A stretch of 64,000 nucleotides of DNA from Streptococcus sp. 29896 (GCF_032594915.1 NZ_CP118733.1:1860001-1924000), one strand, 5' to 3'; positions 1 through 9,431 are shown, counted from the first letter of the stretch. Notes: a model not told the origin generated them from the letters alone. Numbers and translations: made by a program.

Positions 1-232
1 ATCGTCTTTTGACACTAGTACAGGAGTTTCCGATTTCGGAATAGGAATGCTAGAGGCTTGATCCTTATCTGATTGCTCCACACCGTCTTCTCTTGTATCG
101 CCAGTTAACAGCGCGATTTCAGTGGATTCTGTTTGCGAAGCAAGCGAATTCTCTTCTTTTGGCATTGGTACGTGCGCTTCCGATTTCGAAATAGGAATGC
201 TAGAGGCTTGATCCTTATCTGATTGCTCCACA
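1..232. repeat. Tandem 150-bp repeat in the protease C-terminal stalk
   Basis: Bases 1-82 align with 151-232 at a 150-bp offset. The core from about 28 to 82 and from 178 to 232 differs by a single base. In protein terms the unit is 50 residues beginning VEQSDKDQASSIPI. The first unit is probably the end of a longer array cut by the window edge. Confidence 0.85.
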
Positions 233-3200
233 TGAAGGCCACTTTCAGGAACCTGCTCAGATACCTCCTTGTCATTTAACCGTACCTTATATTTCTTCAC
301 AACAGCATTTCCAAAACTGTCACTCAAATCAAGTTTGACTGTATCTCCGTCTTTCAGACTATGTAGCTCATAGCGAAAGTCTTTTTCATTATTTCCATAC
401 TGCCTCCAGAAACCTCCTCGAGCTACAAAATCTTCGTTGATCTTCAAGGACCAATAAATTCCATTATCCTTGGCGCTTCCGGTAAGTATCAAGTGCCCAT
501 CAGCATCTGCCAGGAGGATTCCTGCATACTGATTTTCCTCGTCTTCATCTTCATTACTATCCACTACCTGTCTTTCCAATGGTAGCACCTCATTTTCCAG
601 CTGTAAAACAGGGTTTTCTGTATCAACCAACATCTGATATTTCTTCGTGTAAGTCAACTCATCCGCCTCATTGTACACACTTATATCCACAACATTTCCC
701 TCTTCAATTAGGGTAACTGGATAGGTCAACTTCCCATCCTCAAAATAGCGTTTTTCGCCACCATTGATGCGCACAGAATGAGCTTGTTCGGTTTCTGCTT
801 CTATTTCAAATGTAAATAGATAAGTCCCATCTTCTTGCTTTTTGAAGTCGACCAACTCGCTATCTAGCTCACGACCAAGACTTTCTTTATTGAAACGAAT
901 CGGGTCAATCAACCAGTTATTAACAGTAATCGGAACTTCTGTTTCTTCCTCATCATCCAGACTCTCTGGACTTGTATTGATACGAAGGGCCGTCGATTTA
1001 TTGCCCTTCTCATCTACCGCAGTTAACATGATGGCTCTAGGAAAATCAGACTTAAAGAAGTCTTGCTCAAAACTGCCGTCTTCTTTTACATCTATGATTT
1101 TCAGCACTCCCTTACCAATGTCTAAATTGGAATAGTAAAGTTTGATGTCCTTAGGAAGACTAACATTATCACTCACTTTCCCCTTCAATGTAAAACGCCC
1201 GTTTTTACCAATCTGGATAACCTCTTCATCCTCTTCATCTTTTTCAATATCAAGATCAATTGTCGGCTTTTCATTATCCACCAAATAATTCAAGGTTTTA
1301 GTGTAAATAAGGTTGCCGTCTTTATCTTTCAAGATTAATTCAAAACTATGACGTCCATCTGATTGCTCTGGAATTTGGAGAGATAGTTGACCATTTTCCA
1401 AAGAGTAATTCACAGCCTGAGCATCCAAGTTAGCCTGTACATCGGAAACTTGGGCTGAGACGTTCGCTTTAATTTCTACAGTTTTCTTACTGCGAGTTGC
1501 CATCAAATCTTCCAAATTTTTAAACTGGATTACAGGCGACACTAAGTCTTTTTCAACAGCAATCACATTTCCCGCTATATCCATCACTTCAACACGGAGA
1601 TAATTTTTAGCATCGAGTGGCAATTCCACTTCTTTGAGATGGTAATGTAGTTGACCTGAATCATCTACAACCTTTTCAACAAGAAGATTTTCTCCATTTA
1701 GATTAGCTCGAACCTCCCAAACCTTATTATTATCCTTGGCTGTGACGACTAATTCTTTATGGCTAGCTAATCGACTAGTATCGATGGCTAAAATCTCAGG
1801 TTTTTGATTATCAATTTTGACTGGCAGATAAGTATACTGATAGGCCCCGTTTTCTTTGTTTTTCACCCGCAATCTGAAGAAATATTGTCCTTCTGGTGCT
1901 GGTATGTTTTCATCCTGGCTTGCATCGTACAGTTTTCCATCCCAGCGGTGCAATTCTATCGGGGTACGAAACTTGGAATACTCCGAAAGACTTTCAAAAT
2001 AATCTACATAGCGAATGCGAGATAGCATGGTTCCTGTGTCAATCCGCCTTAGAACAGGAGCATCTTCTGTAGCCTCTTTTACAATATCCAAGTCATAGTT
2101 GGTAATATCCCTCAATAGCGCAAATCGAACAAAGGCATTTCCAATCTGACTGTCCGAATGCTGGTTTTGAATTGCGATATTTTCTGGATTGAGAGGCGAT
2201 TGATTATCTTGAATCTTTTCACGCCCAAGTTCAATATAGCGCCCAGACTTGTTGTATTTATAGCTAGATAAAACCGAGGTCAGTTTCAATTTAGAGTCTG
2301 TTTCCCAAGTCGGTGCATCAACAATCCTTTCTTTTGACCAGTCACCAACAAAGCCAAAATAAGGAATGCTGATGTCAGACTGCCCCTCCGTCAATGATTT
2401 GAAGTAAATATACCCTTCTGCAAACTGGTCCTTCGCTTCTCCTGCATCCAGTCTCAGGCGAATGGTTTTCTTCTCTTTCGGACCTAGTTGAATGGATTGC
2501 TCAGAAAGATGAAGACTCGCCCCCTTGATTTCTGCCGCATGAATCTCTTTAACTACTTTTCCAGAACGTCCTACTCTATCAACAGGAATATCTTGACTAG
2601 TCAATACTTTCCCGGCTGAAATAGCAAAGCTTCTTTGTTGGTTCCCCAGATTTTCCAAGGTCACCTCAAATTCTGTCTCACGCCCTATTTCTTTTAATTC
2701 CACCCCTCCTTTTAGACGGTGGTGAAGAATCACGTCTGTTTCAAAGGCTCTATCGATCTGCAACAGACCAGCACCTTGTTGTCTCGGAGAATTTTCCAAA
2801 GCATGCCCAGATGAATCTAGAACATCAACCAAAGGGGTAGCAGTATTCATCAAAATGATTCTCAGCAAATCCATCCTAGTCATGCCTTCTGGTGGTGTCA
2901 TTTGGCGAATCCGTGGCAATAAAAGTGCACTGGCACCCGCCACAATTGGCGAAGCCATCGAAGTCCCTGACATGGAGCCATAACGATTGTCATTCAAGGT
3001 TGCATAAACATCCTCTCCCGGCGCCACAATCTCTGGCTTCAATTCTAAGTTGACCGTAGGCCCCCAACTAGAAAAACCTGATACAGTCGGCACTTCAATC
3101 AACTTCTTCATTCCAATTGTAGGTTTAAGAACCAAACCAGTGTTACCTTGCGATTGGTTGGCAACTTCCAATAATCGCCTTCCATCTTCCCCGCTAAGAC

Positions 3201-4893
3201 TAATTCCCCAGATAGAGGAATAGGAAAGCAAAGTCTTATCATCTACCAATAACTGATGGGTCTTATAATAATCCTTGTTCCATCCCTGATCAGTGTTTAC
3301 CACAACAAGTCCAACAACATCCTTGAATTTCAAATTACGAACGGCATCTTTCAAGTCAAACTTATCATTTTTGATAATCGCTACTTTACCAGCCAAATTT
3401 AGCCCCTGTACCTCTTCCCAACGACCATTTCCAGCATCTACAAATTCATAATTTCCCTCTGGAAGTGTTGTATAGCCAATAGGATAGTAGCCAAAAGACT
3501 GCCCATTCAGCATAAATTCACGTTGAACAAGATGGGTATTTCTCGCCGAACCAACCCCGATAACTGCAGGAGTCGCTGCCACACCAACTGTTGTTGCCGT
3601 ATCCACAGCTCCTAAGGCATTATTTGTATGCAAGTCAAAGGAGGTGTCTGAAGAGGAGGCACCAGCATTACCAATAGCTGCTGTAATGATAATCCCCTTT
3701 TCTGCTGCCCTCTTAGCAATCGTGTAGTAGGCATTCCCTGGCAGCCCGCTATCATAATAACCAACGCTCAAACTAATGACATCTGCCCCGTGTTTGATAG
3801 CATCTTCAATAGCAGCATAAGCAGCATCCTCCGTCTCAGCTTTATAATTTTTAGGGTCATTTGAAAAAATCTTGTAGACTAGCAGTTGTGCGTTGGGAGC
3901 AATACCATCAATCCCCTGTTTAGACGCAACTTCTTCGTCTGTTGCATTTCCAGCCAGAGTTCCTGCTATGTGCATACCATGTGGTTCGTGGGTATCATCG
4001 TAGAGATTATCGTTACCAGATACGTAATTATAGCCATGGGGAACTTTCAGTGTGTATGTCCCTGTCGTAGATGGAGTAATTTCCTTGATTTTAGGGACGA
4101 CACCTTCATCCAACCTCATGTCTTTGTGCTTAATATCCAAACCAGAGTCAATGACTGCAATCACCATTCCGCGACCATCTGTCTGATATTTAGAACTTGC
4201 TTTTAAGGCACCAACCAGCTGTTTAGCAGTATGAAGAGTCGGTCGGATACGGCGACTCTCTTCTAAAGAGGTTAATTCGGTAATTGCCTTCACATCAGAC
4301 AAACTTTCTTTCCCTACCTCTACAGATGCTCCCGTTAAAACCTCCTTATACTCATGAACAATTTTAACGCCATCAATTTTCTTTAATTTATCCAATACAA
4401 GATTTCGGTTCTCGTCGGAAAATTGTAAAATATAGCGCCCTCTTGTCACCTCTTCTGGCTCAACCGGTGATTCCTGCGGGCTTGTTTGAGGAGCACTAGC
4501 TTCTTTTCCGCTAATGTCTTCTTTTTCCCTTGACTCATCTGTTGTCTTACCAGCTGTAGTTTTTATCTCGGTCGCAGCTCGATCTGCGAGAAAACCTGAC
4601 TCTTCTTCTGCCTCTGTATCTACAACTTCTTCGACCACTTCCTCTTCAGCAACTGGTTCATCCACCTGCTCCATTTTAACGGCTTCATCTTCTTTCTCTA
4701 CCTCAGCATCTTGCTTACTGTCCATAGCCCTTGCTAGCATAACCCTAGGTTGCAATTCTTCTCCGCTAGTATCTGCTTGAACCATCGGGACACCCGTGAT
4801 AAAAAAGCCTATTGATACCGATGCCACGCCGACACTTAACTTCTTGATGCCAAAGCGTTGTTTACTCTCGATTTGAAACCACTTTTGTTTCAT
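1..4893 (-). CDS. Cell-surface subtilisin-like serine protease (S8 family), C-terminus beyond window
   Basis: Surface-anchored protease predicted to act outside the cell. 1631 codons are visible and the stop lies left of base 1. The N-terminus has a YSIRK-type secretion signal (FGIKKLSVGVASVSIG, residues 14-29) and an acidic linker to about residue 150. The S8 catalytic triad is visible: Asp249 (VIAVIDSG), His305 (HGMHIAG) and Ser645 (GTSMASP). A PA-type insert lies between His and Ser, and long beta-rich Fn3-like repeats follow. The visible C-terminus contains near-identical repeats of 50 residues, as expected of a wall-spanning stalk; the LPXTG motif is outside the window. Start chosen at 4893 because it follows an AGG-rich RBS and gives the full signal peptide. 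It resembles the SspA/C5a-peptidase group of streptococcal subtilases, but I cannot say which paralogue. It is monocistronic, preceded by its own promoter and by the nusG terminator. Confidence 0.93.
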   Translation of the reverse strand, partial: MKQKWFQIESKQRFGIKKLSVGVASVSIGFFITGVPMVQADTSGEELQPRVMLARAMDSKQDAEVEKEDEAVKMEQVDEPVAEEEVVEEVVDTEAEEESGFLADRAATEIKTTAGKTTDESREKEDISGKEASAPQTSPQESPVEPEEVTRGRYILQFSDENRNLVLDKLKKIDGVKIVHEYKEVLTGASVEVGKESLSDVKAITELTSLEESRRIRPTLHTAKQLVGALKASSKYQTDGRGMVIAVIDSGLDIKHKDMRLDEGVVPKIKEITPSTTGTYTLKVPHGYNYVSGNDNLYDDTHEPHGMHIAGTLAGNATDEEVASKQGIDGIAPNAQLLVYKIFSNDPKNYKAETEDAAYAAIEDAIKHGADVISLSVGYYDSGLPGNAYYTIAKRAAEKGIIITAAIGNAGASSSDTSFDLHTNNALGAVDTATTVGVAATPAVIGVGSARNTHLVQREFMLNGQSFGYYPIGYTTLPEGNYEFVDAGNGRWEEVQGLNLAGKVAIIKNDKFDLKDAVRNLKFKDVVGLVVVNTDQGWNKDYYKTHQLLVDDKTLLSYSSIWGISLSGEDGRRLLEVANQSQGNTGLVLKPTIGMKKLIEVPTVSGFSSWGPTVNLELKPEIVAPGEDVYATLNDNRYGSMSGTSMASPIVAGASALLLPRIRQMTPPEGMTRMDLLRIILMNTATPLVDVLDSSGHALENSPRQQGAGLLQIDRAFETDVILHHRLKGGVELKEIGRETEFEVTLENLGNQQRSFAISAGKVLTSQDIPVDRVGRSGKVVKEIHAAEIKGASLHLSEQSIQLGPKEKKTIRLRLDAGEAKDQFAEGYIYFKSLTEGQSDISIPYFGFVGDWSKERIVDAPTWETDSKLKLTSVLSSYKYNKSGRYIELGREKIQDNQSPLNPENIAIQNQHSDSQIGNAFVRFALLRDITNYDLDIVKEATEDAPVLRRIDTGTMLSRIRYVDYFESLSEYSKFRTPIELHRWDGKLYDASQDENIPAPEGQYFFRLRVKNKENGAYQYTYLPVKIDNQKPEILAIDTSRLASHKELVVTAKDNNKVWEVRANLNGENLLVEKVVDDSGQLHYHLKEVELPLDAKNYLRVEVMDIAGNVIAVEKDLVSPVIQFKNLEDLMATRSKKTVEIKANVSAQVSDVQANLDAQAVNYSLENGQLSLQIPEQSDGRHSFELILKDKDGNLIYTKTLNYLVDNEKPTIDLDIEKDEEDEEVIQIGKNGRFTLKGKVSDNVSLPKDIKLYYSNLDIGKGVLKIIDVKEDGSFEQDFFKSDFPRAIMLTAVDEKGNKSTALRINTSPESLDDEEETEVPITVNNWLIDPIRFNKESLGRELDSELVDFKKQEDGTYLFTFEIEAETEQAHSVRINGGEKRYFEDGKLTYPVTLIEEGNVVDISVYNEADELTYTKKYQMLVDTENPVLQLENEVLPLERQVVDSNEDEDEENQYAGILLADADGHLILTGSAKDNGIYWSLKINEDFVARGGFWRQYGNNEKDFRYELHSLKDGDTVKLDLSDSFGNAVVKKYKVRLNDKEVSEQVPESGLHVEQSDKDQASSIPISKSEAHVPMPKEENSLASQTESTEIALLTGDTREDGVEQSDKDQASSIPIPKSETPVLVSKDD

Positions 4894-4943
4894 AAAAACC
4901 TCCGTTTTTTAATTTTGGTTAATTTATAAATTAAGTATACCTA

Positions 4944-4972
4944 ATTTTATAATTTTTTCAAATATTTGGCAA
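4944..4972 (-). promoter_or_regulatory. Sigma-A promoter of the surface subtilase
   Basis: On the minus strand TTGCCA (4972-4967) is followed after exactly 17 bases by TAAAAT (4949-4944). The predicted start is about 45 bases upstream of the ATG at 4893. Confidence 0.6.
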
Positions 4973-5002
4973 GTTTTTTTGAACCCTACCTCAACAACAA
5001 GA

Positions 5003-5028
5003 AAAAGCACAAGTTTCCCTGTGCTTTT
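5003..5028 (-). terminator. Rho-independent terminator of nusG
   Basis: Just past the nusG stop, minus-strand RNA folds AAAAGCAC / GTGCTTTT around a 10-base loop and is followed by a T-rich stretch. It separates nusG from the protease gene. Confidence 0.75.
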
Positions 5029-5037
5029 ACATATTTA

Positions 5038-5577
5038 TTACAAGTCAGCAATCTGGCTCAAGTTAACTTCAGCAATGGTATCATTACCAAACATAGAGAT
5101 AACCATCTTGACCTTGTTGTTGTCGATTTCTGTGATTTTACCTGTGTAGTCGGTGAAGGCACCGTCAATGATACGCACAGTGTCGCCAACTTTTACATCA
5201 ATATCAAATTCTTGAACAGTTTGACCCATAGATACCAAGATTTGACGGATTTCTTCTTCCAAGAGCGGTGTTGGTTTTGAACGGTTACCGTGTGAACCCA
5301 CGAAACCTGTAACGTTTGGTGTGTTACGCACTACAAACCAAGCTTCGTCGGTCATAACCATTTCCACCAAGACATAACCTGGGAAACGGTTTTCTTCTAC
5401 TTCCTTGACCTCACCGTTCTTCTCAACTTGAACGGTCTGAGTAGGAATTTCTACACGAAGAATGTTTTCTAACATGTTATAGGTGTGAGCACGTTGGAGC
5501 AAGTTCTCCTTAACCTTGTTCTCATATCCTGAATAGGTTTGCAAAACAAACCAGCCCTTATCAAAACTATCGTACAT
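5038..5577 (-). CDS. nusG: Transcription termination/antitermination factor NusG
   Basis: General transcription elongation factor that binds RNA polymerase through its NGN domain and links elongation to translation, pausing and termination. The 179-residue length is typical. The N-terminal NGN domain starts WFVLQTYSGYENKVKENL, with the conserved RFPGYVLVEM and the loop TPNVTGFVG. The C-terminal KOW domain is recognisable as VGDTVRIIDGAFTDYTGKI. The order secE-nusG is conserved in bacteria. The gene seems to have its own promoter just downstream of secE, with an unusual terminator-like hairpin in the leader (see 5620-5680). The call is secure. Confidence 0.98.
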   Translation of the reverse strand: MYDSFDKGWFVLQTYSGYENKVKENLLQRAHTYNMLENILRVEIPTQTVQVEKNGEVKEVEENRFPGYVLVEMVMTDEAWFVVRNTPNVTGFVGSHGNRSKPTPLLEEEIRQILVSMGQTVQEFDIDVKVGDTVRIIDGAFTDYTGKITEIDNNKVKMVISMFGNDTIAEVNLSQIADL

Positions 5578-5619
5578 TTTTATCTTCCTTTCTATGGAAC
5601 CACTGCATTTTTAGACGCT

Positions 5620-5640
5620 AAAAAAAGCCCGAAGGCTTTC
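5620..5640 (-). terminator. Terminator/attenuator-like hairpin in the nusG leader
   Basis: Minus-strand RNA reads AAAGCC-TTCG-GGCTTT followed by an uninterrupted run of Ts, a textbook intrinsic terminator with a UUCG tetraloop. It lies between secE (stop 5688) and nusG (ATG 5577), a few bases downstream of a strong promoter, so it must be read through or bypassed for nusG expression. Confidence 0.8.
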
Positions 5641-5650
5641 GCTTTTCTTT

Positions 5651-5680
5651 ATTATATCACTTCCATTTTACAAATGGCAA
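5651..5680 (-). promoter_or_regulatory. Promoter driving nusG
   Basis: Minus strand: TTGCCA (5680-5675), an 18-base spacer, then a perfect TATAAT (5656-5651). The predicted start is near 5644, so the terminator-like hairpin would be among the first 25 bases of the transcript. Confidence 0.65.
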
Positions 5681-5687
5681 GTATTTT

Positions 5688-5864
5688 CTAGAAAAGGTTA
5701 ATTAAACTGATAATTCCTCGTGACAAAATCAAGTCAAAGAGGTATACCACTGTTACGAAAAAGGCTGTGTATTGAAGTACAGATGAGAAATCCAACCAGC
5801 TCTGCTTACCGCTTGGCCAAGTGGTTTCTTTTAAAATTCGAAAGGTATCTGCAAAAAATTTCAC
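5688..5864 (-). CDS. secE: Preprotein translocase subunit SecE
   Basis: Small membrane subunit of the SecYEG channel that clamps SecY. It encodes 58 residues starting at a GTG codon (5864), preceded by AGGAG at proper spacing. The protein begins MKFFADTFRILKETTWPSG, followed by a single hydrophobic helix (YTAFFVTVVYLFDLIL), the short SecE form of Gram-positive bacteria. It lies 9 bases downstream of rpmG and upstream of nusG, the conserved order. The TW-P motif before the membrane helix is the SecE signature. The gene is short and GTG-initiated, so it is easily missed. Confidence 0.95.
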   Translation of the reverse strand: MKFFADTFRILKETTWPSGKQSWLDFSSVLQYTAFFVTVVYLFDLILSRGIISLINLF

Positions 5865-5873
5865 AACAAACTC

Positions 5874-6026
5874 CTATCTTGTTTCCTTATGTGGCTGGTA
5901 TTGTCCACAATGCTTACAATATTTATTTACTTCCAACCGTACTGGTCTTGGATTGCTCGATAATTGAATTGAATAGTTACGAGACCCACAAACTGTACAG
6001 GCTAAACTTGCTTTTTTAAGTGCCAT
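5874..6026 (-). CDS. rpmG: 50S ribosomal protein L33 (zinc-binding form)
   Basis: Component of the large ribosomal subunit, 50 residues starting [20 protein letters not shown]. Two CxxC pairs (CTVC and CKHC) mark the zinc-binding C+ paralogue. The RBS GGAGGG precedes the ATG at 6026. It lies between pbp2A and secE, as usual in streptococci, and is probably co-transcribed with secE. Paralogous L33 genes normally exist elsewhere in the genome. Confidence 0.95.
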   Translation of the reverse strand: MALKKASLACTVCGSRNYSIQLSSNPRPVRLEVNKYCKHCGQYQPHKETR

Positions 6027-6073
6027 AAGCCCTCCATCCAAACTATTGTAACACGTTTAAGAGGTTTTGACAA

Positions 6074-8311
6074 CTACTGGAACCACCCAATCACCGTATC
6101 AATCAAGGTCTTTGCACGTTCTGGTAGTTGGGCATCCACGATATTCTGTTTGGCTTGTTCCAATAAGTTTTGTGTCTGCTGACTGACCTCAGCAATTTGA
6201 TCCTGCAAGGCAGTATCTTCTGTCGTCTGACTCACATCTTCAGCGACGGAGACAATTCCATTTTGTACGTAGGCATTTTCAACACTAAACTGCGTGCCAG
6301 CCGTATTGGGCAGGATTGCTCCTGCAACAGTACGAAAGACCTGAGGGGCCATCCAGGAGTTGCTATCATCAATATAGTGGCTTTCGTCTGTAACCTCAAA
6401 GCCAACCCATTGACTAATCACCAAATCTGGCGTGTAGCCAATCACCCACTGGTCATTGATTAATCCTCCATCAAAACCAGTTTCTGTTGTTCCAGTTTTT
6501 CCGGCGATATTATATCCGTAAACATCCGCATTAACTCCTGTACCATTGGTAAAGGTACCGAGCATCATGGAGGTCATCTTATCGGCAACAGATTTGTCAA
6601 TCACTCGGGTCGAGGATTCCTTATGTTGGCCCAAGACCTTTCCATTGGCCGACTCAATGCGGGTAATCAGATGGGCATCCTTCATCACACCCCCATTTGC
6701 AAAGGTCGCATAGGCTTGCGCCATTTCCAGAGGATTGGTGGACACACCACTACCGATAGACATGCCGAGAACTTTTTCCACAGAATCCATCTCAAGCCCA
6801 AACTTCTTACCATATTCAAATGCCTTGTTCAATCCTAAAGTGTTGACAATAGCAGCGACCGGTAGGTTGTAAGAAAGCGCTAAAGCTTGGTACATAGGAA
6901 CGGTTTCCGAAGTTGTACGATCATAGTTATGGAGTGTATAACCACCATAGGTCTCCGTGTGGTTGTCAATCTCACGATCAATCGCCCACCCCGCTGCGAC
7001 AGCTGGCGAATAGGCGACCAGTGGCTTAATGGTCGAACCTGGGCTTCGAGTGGACTGGGTCGCAAAGTTAAAACTGCGGAAGGATTGACCTTCGGAAGAA
7101 TTAACACGGCCAACCAAGGCACGAACCCCACCCGTTGTAGGATCCAAAGCAACACTTGCCGATTGGGCAGAGCTGCCATCAACAGCTGCCGTTGGAAAGA
7201 GACTTTCATCATCATAGATGACCTGCATGCTGGCCTGGGAAGCTTGGTCCATCTCAGTATAGATACGATAACCATTATTGATGATATCTGACTCCGTCAG
7301 ACCATAGCGTTCAATCGCTTCAGCAATGACAGCATCAAAGTAAGAAGGATAATTATAATTGCTCTGCTTGCCTGCGTAGGTGTCATTGAGCTGACTGGCT
7401 AAATCAACCTGAAAACCAGCATCTGCCGTTGCCTGATCAATCGCCCCTGCATCTACCATAGCCTGCAGGATCGTATTACGACGATTGGTCGCATTTTCAA
7501 GTGAATAATAAGGGTTATAAATTTCCGGTCCCTTCAACATCCCTGCCAATAGAGCAGCTTGTTCTAAGGTCAGCTGGCTGGCAGAAATACCAAAATACTT
7601 TTGACTGGCGTCTTCTACACCCCAGACCCCATTCCCAAAATAGGCATTATTGAGGTACATGGTGAGAATCTCTTCCTTGCTGTATTTTTTATTGATTTCC
7701 AGGGCTAGGAAGTATTCTCTAGCCTTACGGCTAATTGACTGTTCTTGGGTCAAGAATGCATTTTTGGCCAACTGCTGGGTAATGGTGGAACCACCGCCAG
7801 ACCGCCCCAGCGTCAGAACCGCCAAGATAGTCCGCATGTAATTGATTCCTGAGTTTTCGTAAAAAGTCCGGTCCTCTGTGGCTATAACCGCCTCTTCCAT
7901 GACATCGGAAATGGCGTCCAATTCAACATAGGTCCCTTTTTGTCCCGACAAAGTTCCTGCTTCCACACCGTCCTTGTCATAAATGACCGTCGTAGCTTTC
8001 AGGGCAGCCTGCAGGTCTCCAACATTTGCCGTCTTGGCCAAATAGAACAAGTAACTACCAACCGTCAATATCCCCATTCCGACAATAATGAGAAGGATCT
8101 TAGTTAGCTGGTAGCGACGCCAGAACTTGCGGATAGGTTCTGGTATGCGCGAAGGCTTCTTTGGTTTGGGATCCTGACCACCACGGCTCTTGCGTCGGCT
8201 CAATCCCTCTTGTTCTAGACTGTCTTGTCCAGACTGGTCTGGTTTATCCATTTTTTCTTTTTCATCTAATCCCTTTAACTGGATGGTTTCTTGTAAATCC
8301 TGGTCCATCAT
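6074..8311 (-). CDS. pbp2A: Class A penicillin-binding protein 2a (glycosyltransferase/transpeptidase)
   Basis: Bifunctional peptidoglycan synthase at the membrane: it polymerises lipid II glycan and cross-links stem peptides. 745 residues from the ATG at 8311. A basic, proline-rich cytoplasmic tail is followed by one membrane anchor (ILLIIVGMGILTVGSYLFYLA), then the GT51 domain with catalytic Glu146 in ATEDRTFY and the GGGSTITQQLAKN motif. The transpeptidase domain has SxxK (Ser426, GSTIKP), SxN (LSYNLP) and KTG (AGKTGTTE). The longer open frame to 8416 was rejected: the -10 TATAAT at 8345-8340 lies inside it, and AGGAAGAG precedes the 8311 start. The position ahead of rpmG-secE-nusG matches streptococcal pbp2a. 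Confidence 0.95.
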   Translation of the reverse strand: MMDQDLQETIQLKGLDEKEKMDKPDQSGQDSLEQEGLSRRKSRGGQDPKPKKPSRIPEPIRKFWRRYQLTKILLIIVGMGILTVGSYLFYLAKTANVGDLQAALKATTVIYDKDGVEAGTLSGQKGTYVELDAISDVMEEAVIATEDRTFYENSGINYMRTILAVLTLGRSGGGSTITQQLAKNAFLTQEQSISRKAREYFLALEINKKYSKEEILTMYLNNAYFGNGVWGVEDASQKYFGISASQLTLEQAALLAGMLKGPEIYNPYYSLENATNRRNTILQAMVDAGAIDQATADAGFQVDLASQLNDTYAGKQSNYNYPSYFDAVIAEAIERYGLTESDIINNGYRIYTEMDQASQASMQVIYDDESLFPTAAVDGSSAQSASVALDPTTGGVRALVGRVNSSEGQSFRSFNFATQSTRSPGSTIKPLVAYSPAVAAGWAIDREIDNHTETYGGYTLHNYDRTTSETVPMYQALALSYNLPVAAIVNTLGLNKAFEYGKKFGLEMDSVEKVLGMSIGSGVSTNPLEMAQAYATFANGGVMKDAHLITRIESANGKVLGQHKESSTRVIDKSVADKMTSMMLGTFTNGTGVNADVYGYNIAGKTGTTETGFDGGLINDQWVIGYTPDLVISQWVGFEVTDESHYIDDSNSWMAPQVFRTVAGAILPNTAGTQFSVENAYVQNGIVSVAEDVSQTTEDTALQDQIAEVSQQTQNLLEQAKQNIVDAQLPERAKTLIDTVIGWFQ

Positions 8312-8339
8312 CTCTTCCTTTCTATGTGAATTTTGTACC

Positions 8340-8345
8340 ATTATA
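8340..8345 (-). promoter_or_regulatory. -10 element of pbp2A
   Basis: A perfect TATAAT on the minus strand 29 bases before the ATG at 8311. No good -35 hexamer is visible at the normal distance, so it may be a weak or activator-dependent promoter. Confidence 0.5.
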
Positions 8346-8461
8346 CACCATTTCGTAAAAACTAGCAGAAAAAAGCCTGCGATAACTTGTGACAACAGAC
8401 AGGGAATTTTTTCCAAAAATATGATAAAATAGGGTCATTCTGAACAAAGAAGAGGATTCCC

Positions 8462-9430
8462 ATGACACAAGTATATGACATTACCATCATCGGTGGCGGA
8501 CCAGTCGGTCTCTTCGCCGCCTTCTACGCCCATCTCCGTCAAGCCAAGGTCAAAATCATTGACTCCCTGCCCCAACTGGGTGGCCAACCTGCCATTCTCT
8601 ATCCTGAGAAGGCTATTTTAGACATTCCCGCCTTTCCAAGCCTGACAGGACAAGAGTTGACCGACAACCTCCTCGCCCAGCTGACTCCATTTGACACCAC
8701 CATCTGCCTCAATGAAACCCTGACTGCTATTGAGCCAGGAGAGGTCATTTCCCTGACGACTAACAAAGGTAGCCACCAAACCAAGACCCTGATTATCGCT
8801 ATGGGTGGCGGTGCCTTCAAGCCACGTCCGCTGGAGATTGACGGTGCTGACAGCTTTGACAACGTCCACTACCACGTATCCAATATCCAGCAGTATGCCG
8901 ACAAGGACATCGTCGTCTTGGGTGGCGGTGACTCTGCGGTCGATTGGTCCCTGGCCTTTGAAAAAATCGCCAAGACCACTCAGATCGTCCACCGTCGTGA
9001 CAACTTCCGAGCCCTTGAGCACAGCGTGGAAGAGCTCAAGCAGTCCAGCGTCAACATCCACACACCTTTTGTTCCTAAAGGGCTTTCTGGGGAAAATGGC
9101 AGAGCTTCTAGCATTCATTTTGACAAGGTGAAGAGCGAGGACAAGCTTAACCTGTCTTTCGACCACCTCTTTGTCAACTACGGCTTCAAATCATCTGTTG
9201 GCACGCTGAAAGAATGGGGCTTGGAACTCAATCGCCACCGCATCGTCGTCAACAGCAAGCAAGAAACCTCTGTCCCTGGTATCTATGCTATCGGTGACTG
9301 TTGCTTCTACGAGGGCAAGGTTGACCTGATTGCGACTGGACTAGGCGAAGCCCCAACCGCAGTTAACAATGCTATGAACTACCTCAATCCAAATGAAAAA
9401 GTGCAACCCAAGCACTCGACCAGCCTATAA
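8462..9430 (+). CDS. Ferredoxin/flavodoxin-NADP(+) reductase, thioredoxin-reductase-like flavoprotein
   Basis: FAD- and NAD(P)H-binding oxidoreductase of the YumC/type 2 FNR family, predicted to pass electrons from NADPH to a ferredoxin or flavodoxin in the cytosol. 322 residues. The N-terminal FAD Rossmann motif is IIGGGPVGLFAAFYA; the NADPH motif is VVLGGGDSAVDWSLAF; the C-terminal FAD motif is GIYAIGDCCFYEGKV. The thioredoxin-reductase redox CxxC in the NADPH domain is absent, which separates it from TrxB. RBS-like GAGGA lies before the ATG. It is transcribed divergently from pbp2A and followed directly by the pseudouridine synthase gene. Confidence 0.88.
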   Translation: MTQVYDITIIGGGPVGLFAAFYAHLRQAKVKIIDSLPQLGGQPAILYPEKAILDIPAFPSLTGQELTDNLLAQLTPFDTTICLNETLTAIEPGEVISLTTNKGSHQTKTLIIAMGGGAFKPRPLEIDGADSFDNVHYHVSNIQQYADKDIVVLGGGDSAVDWSLAFEKIAKTTQIVHRRDNFRALEHSVEELKQSSVNIHTPFVPKGLSGENGRASSIHFDKVKSEDKLNLSFDHLFVNYGFKSSVGTLKEWGLELNRHRIVVNSKQETSVPGIYAIGDCCFYEGKVDLIATGLGEAPTAVNNAMNYLNPNEKVQPKHSTSL

Positions 9431-9431
9431 G

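Noticed and set aside
5720..6019. Plus-strand 99-codon open frame over secE/rpmG
   Set aside because: It is antisense to two clearly conserved genes and has no RBS or recognisable family.
8312..8416. N-terminal extension of pbp2A to 8416
   Set aside because: The promoter -10 and the ribosome site lie inside the extension, and homologues begin with the acidic-basic cytoplasmic tail seen from 8311.
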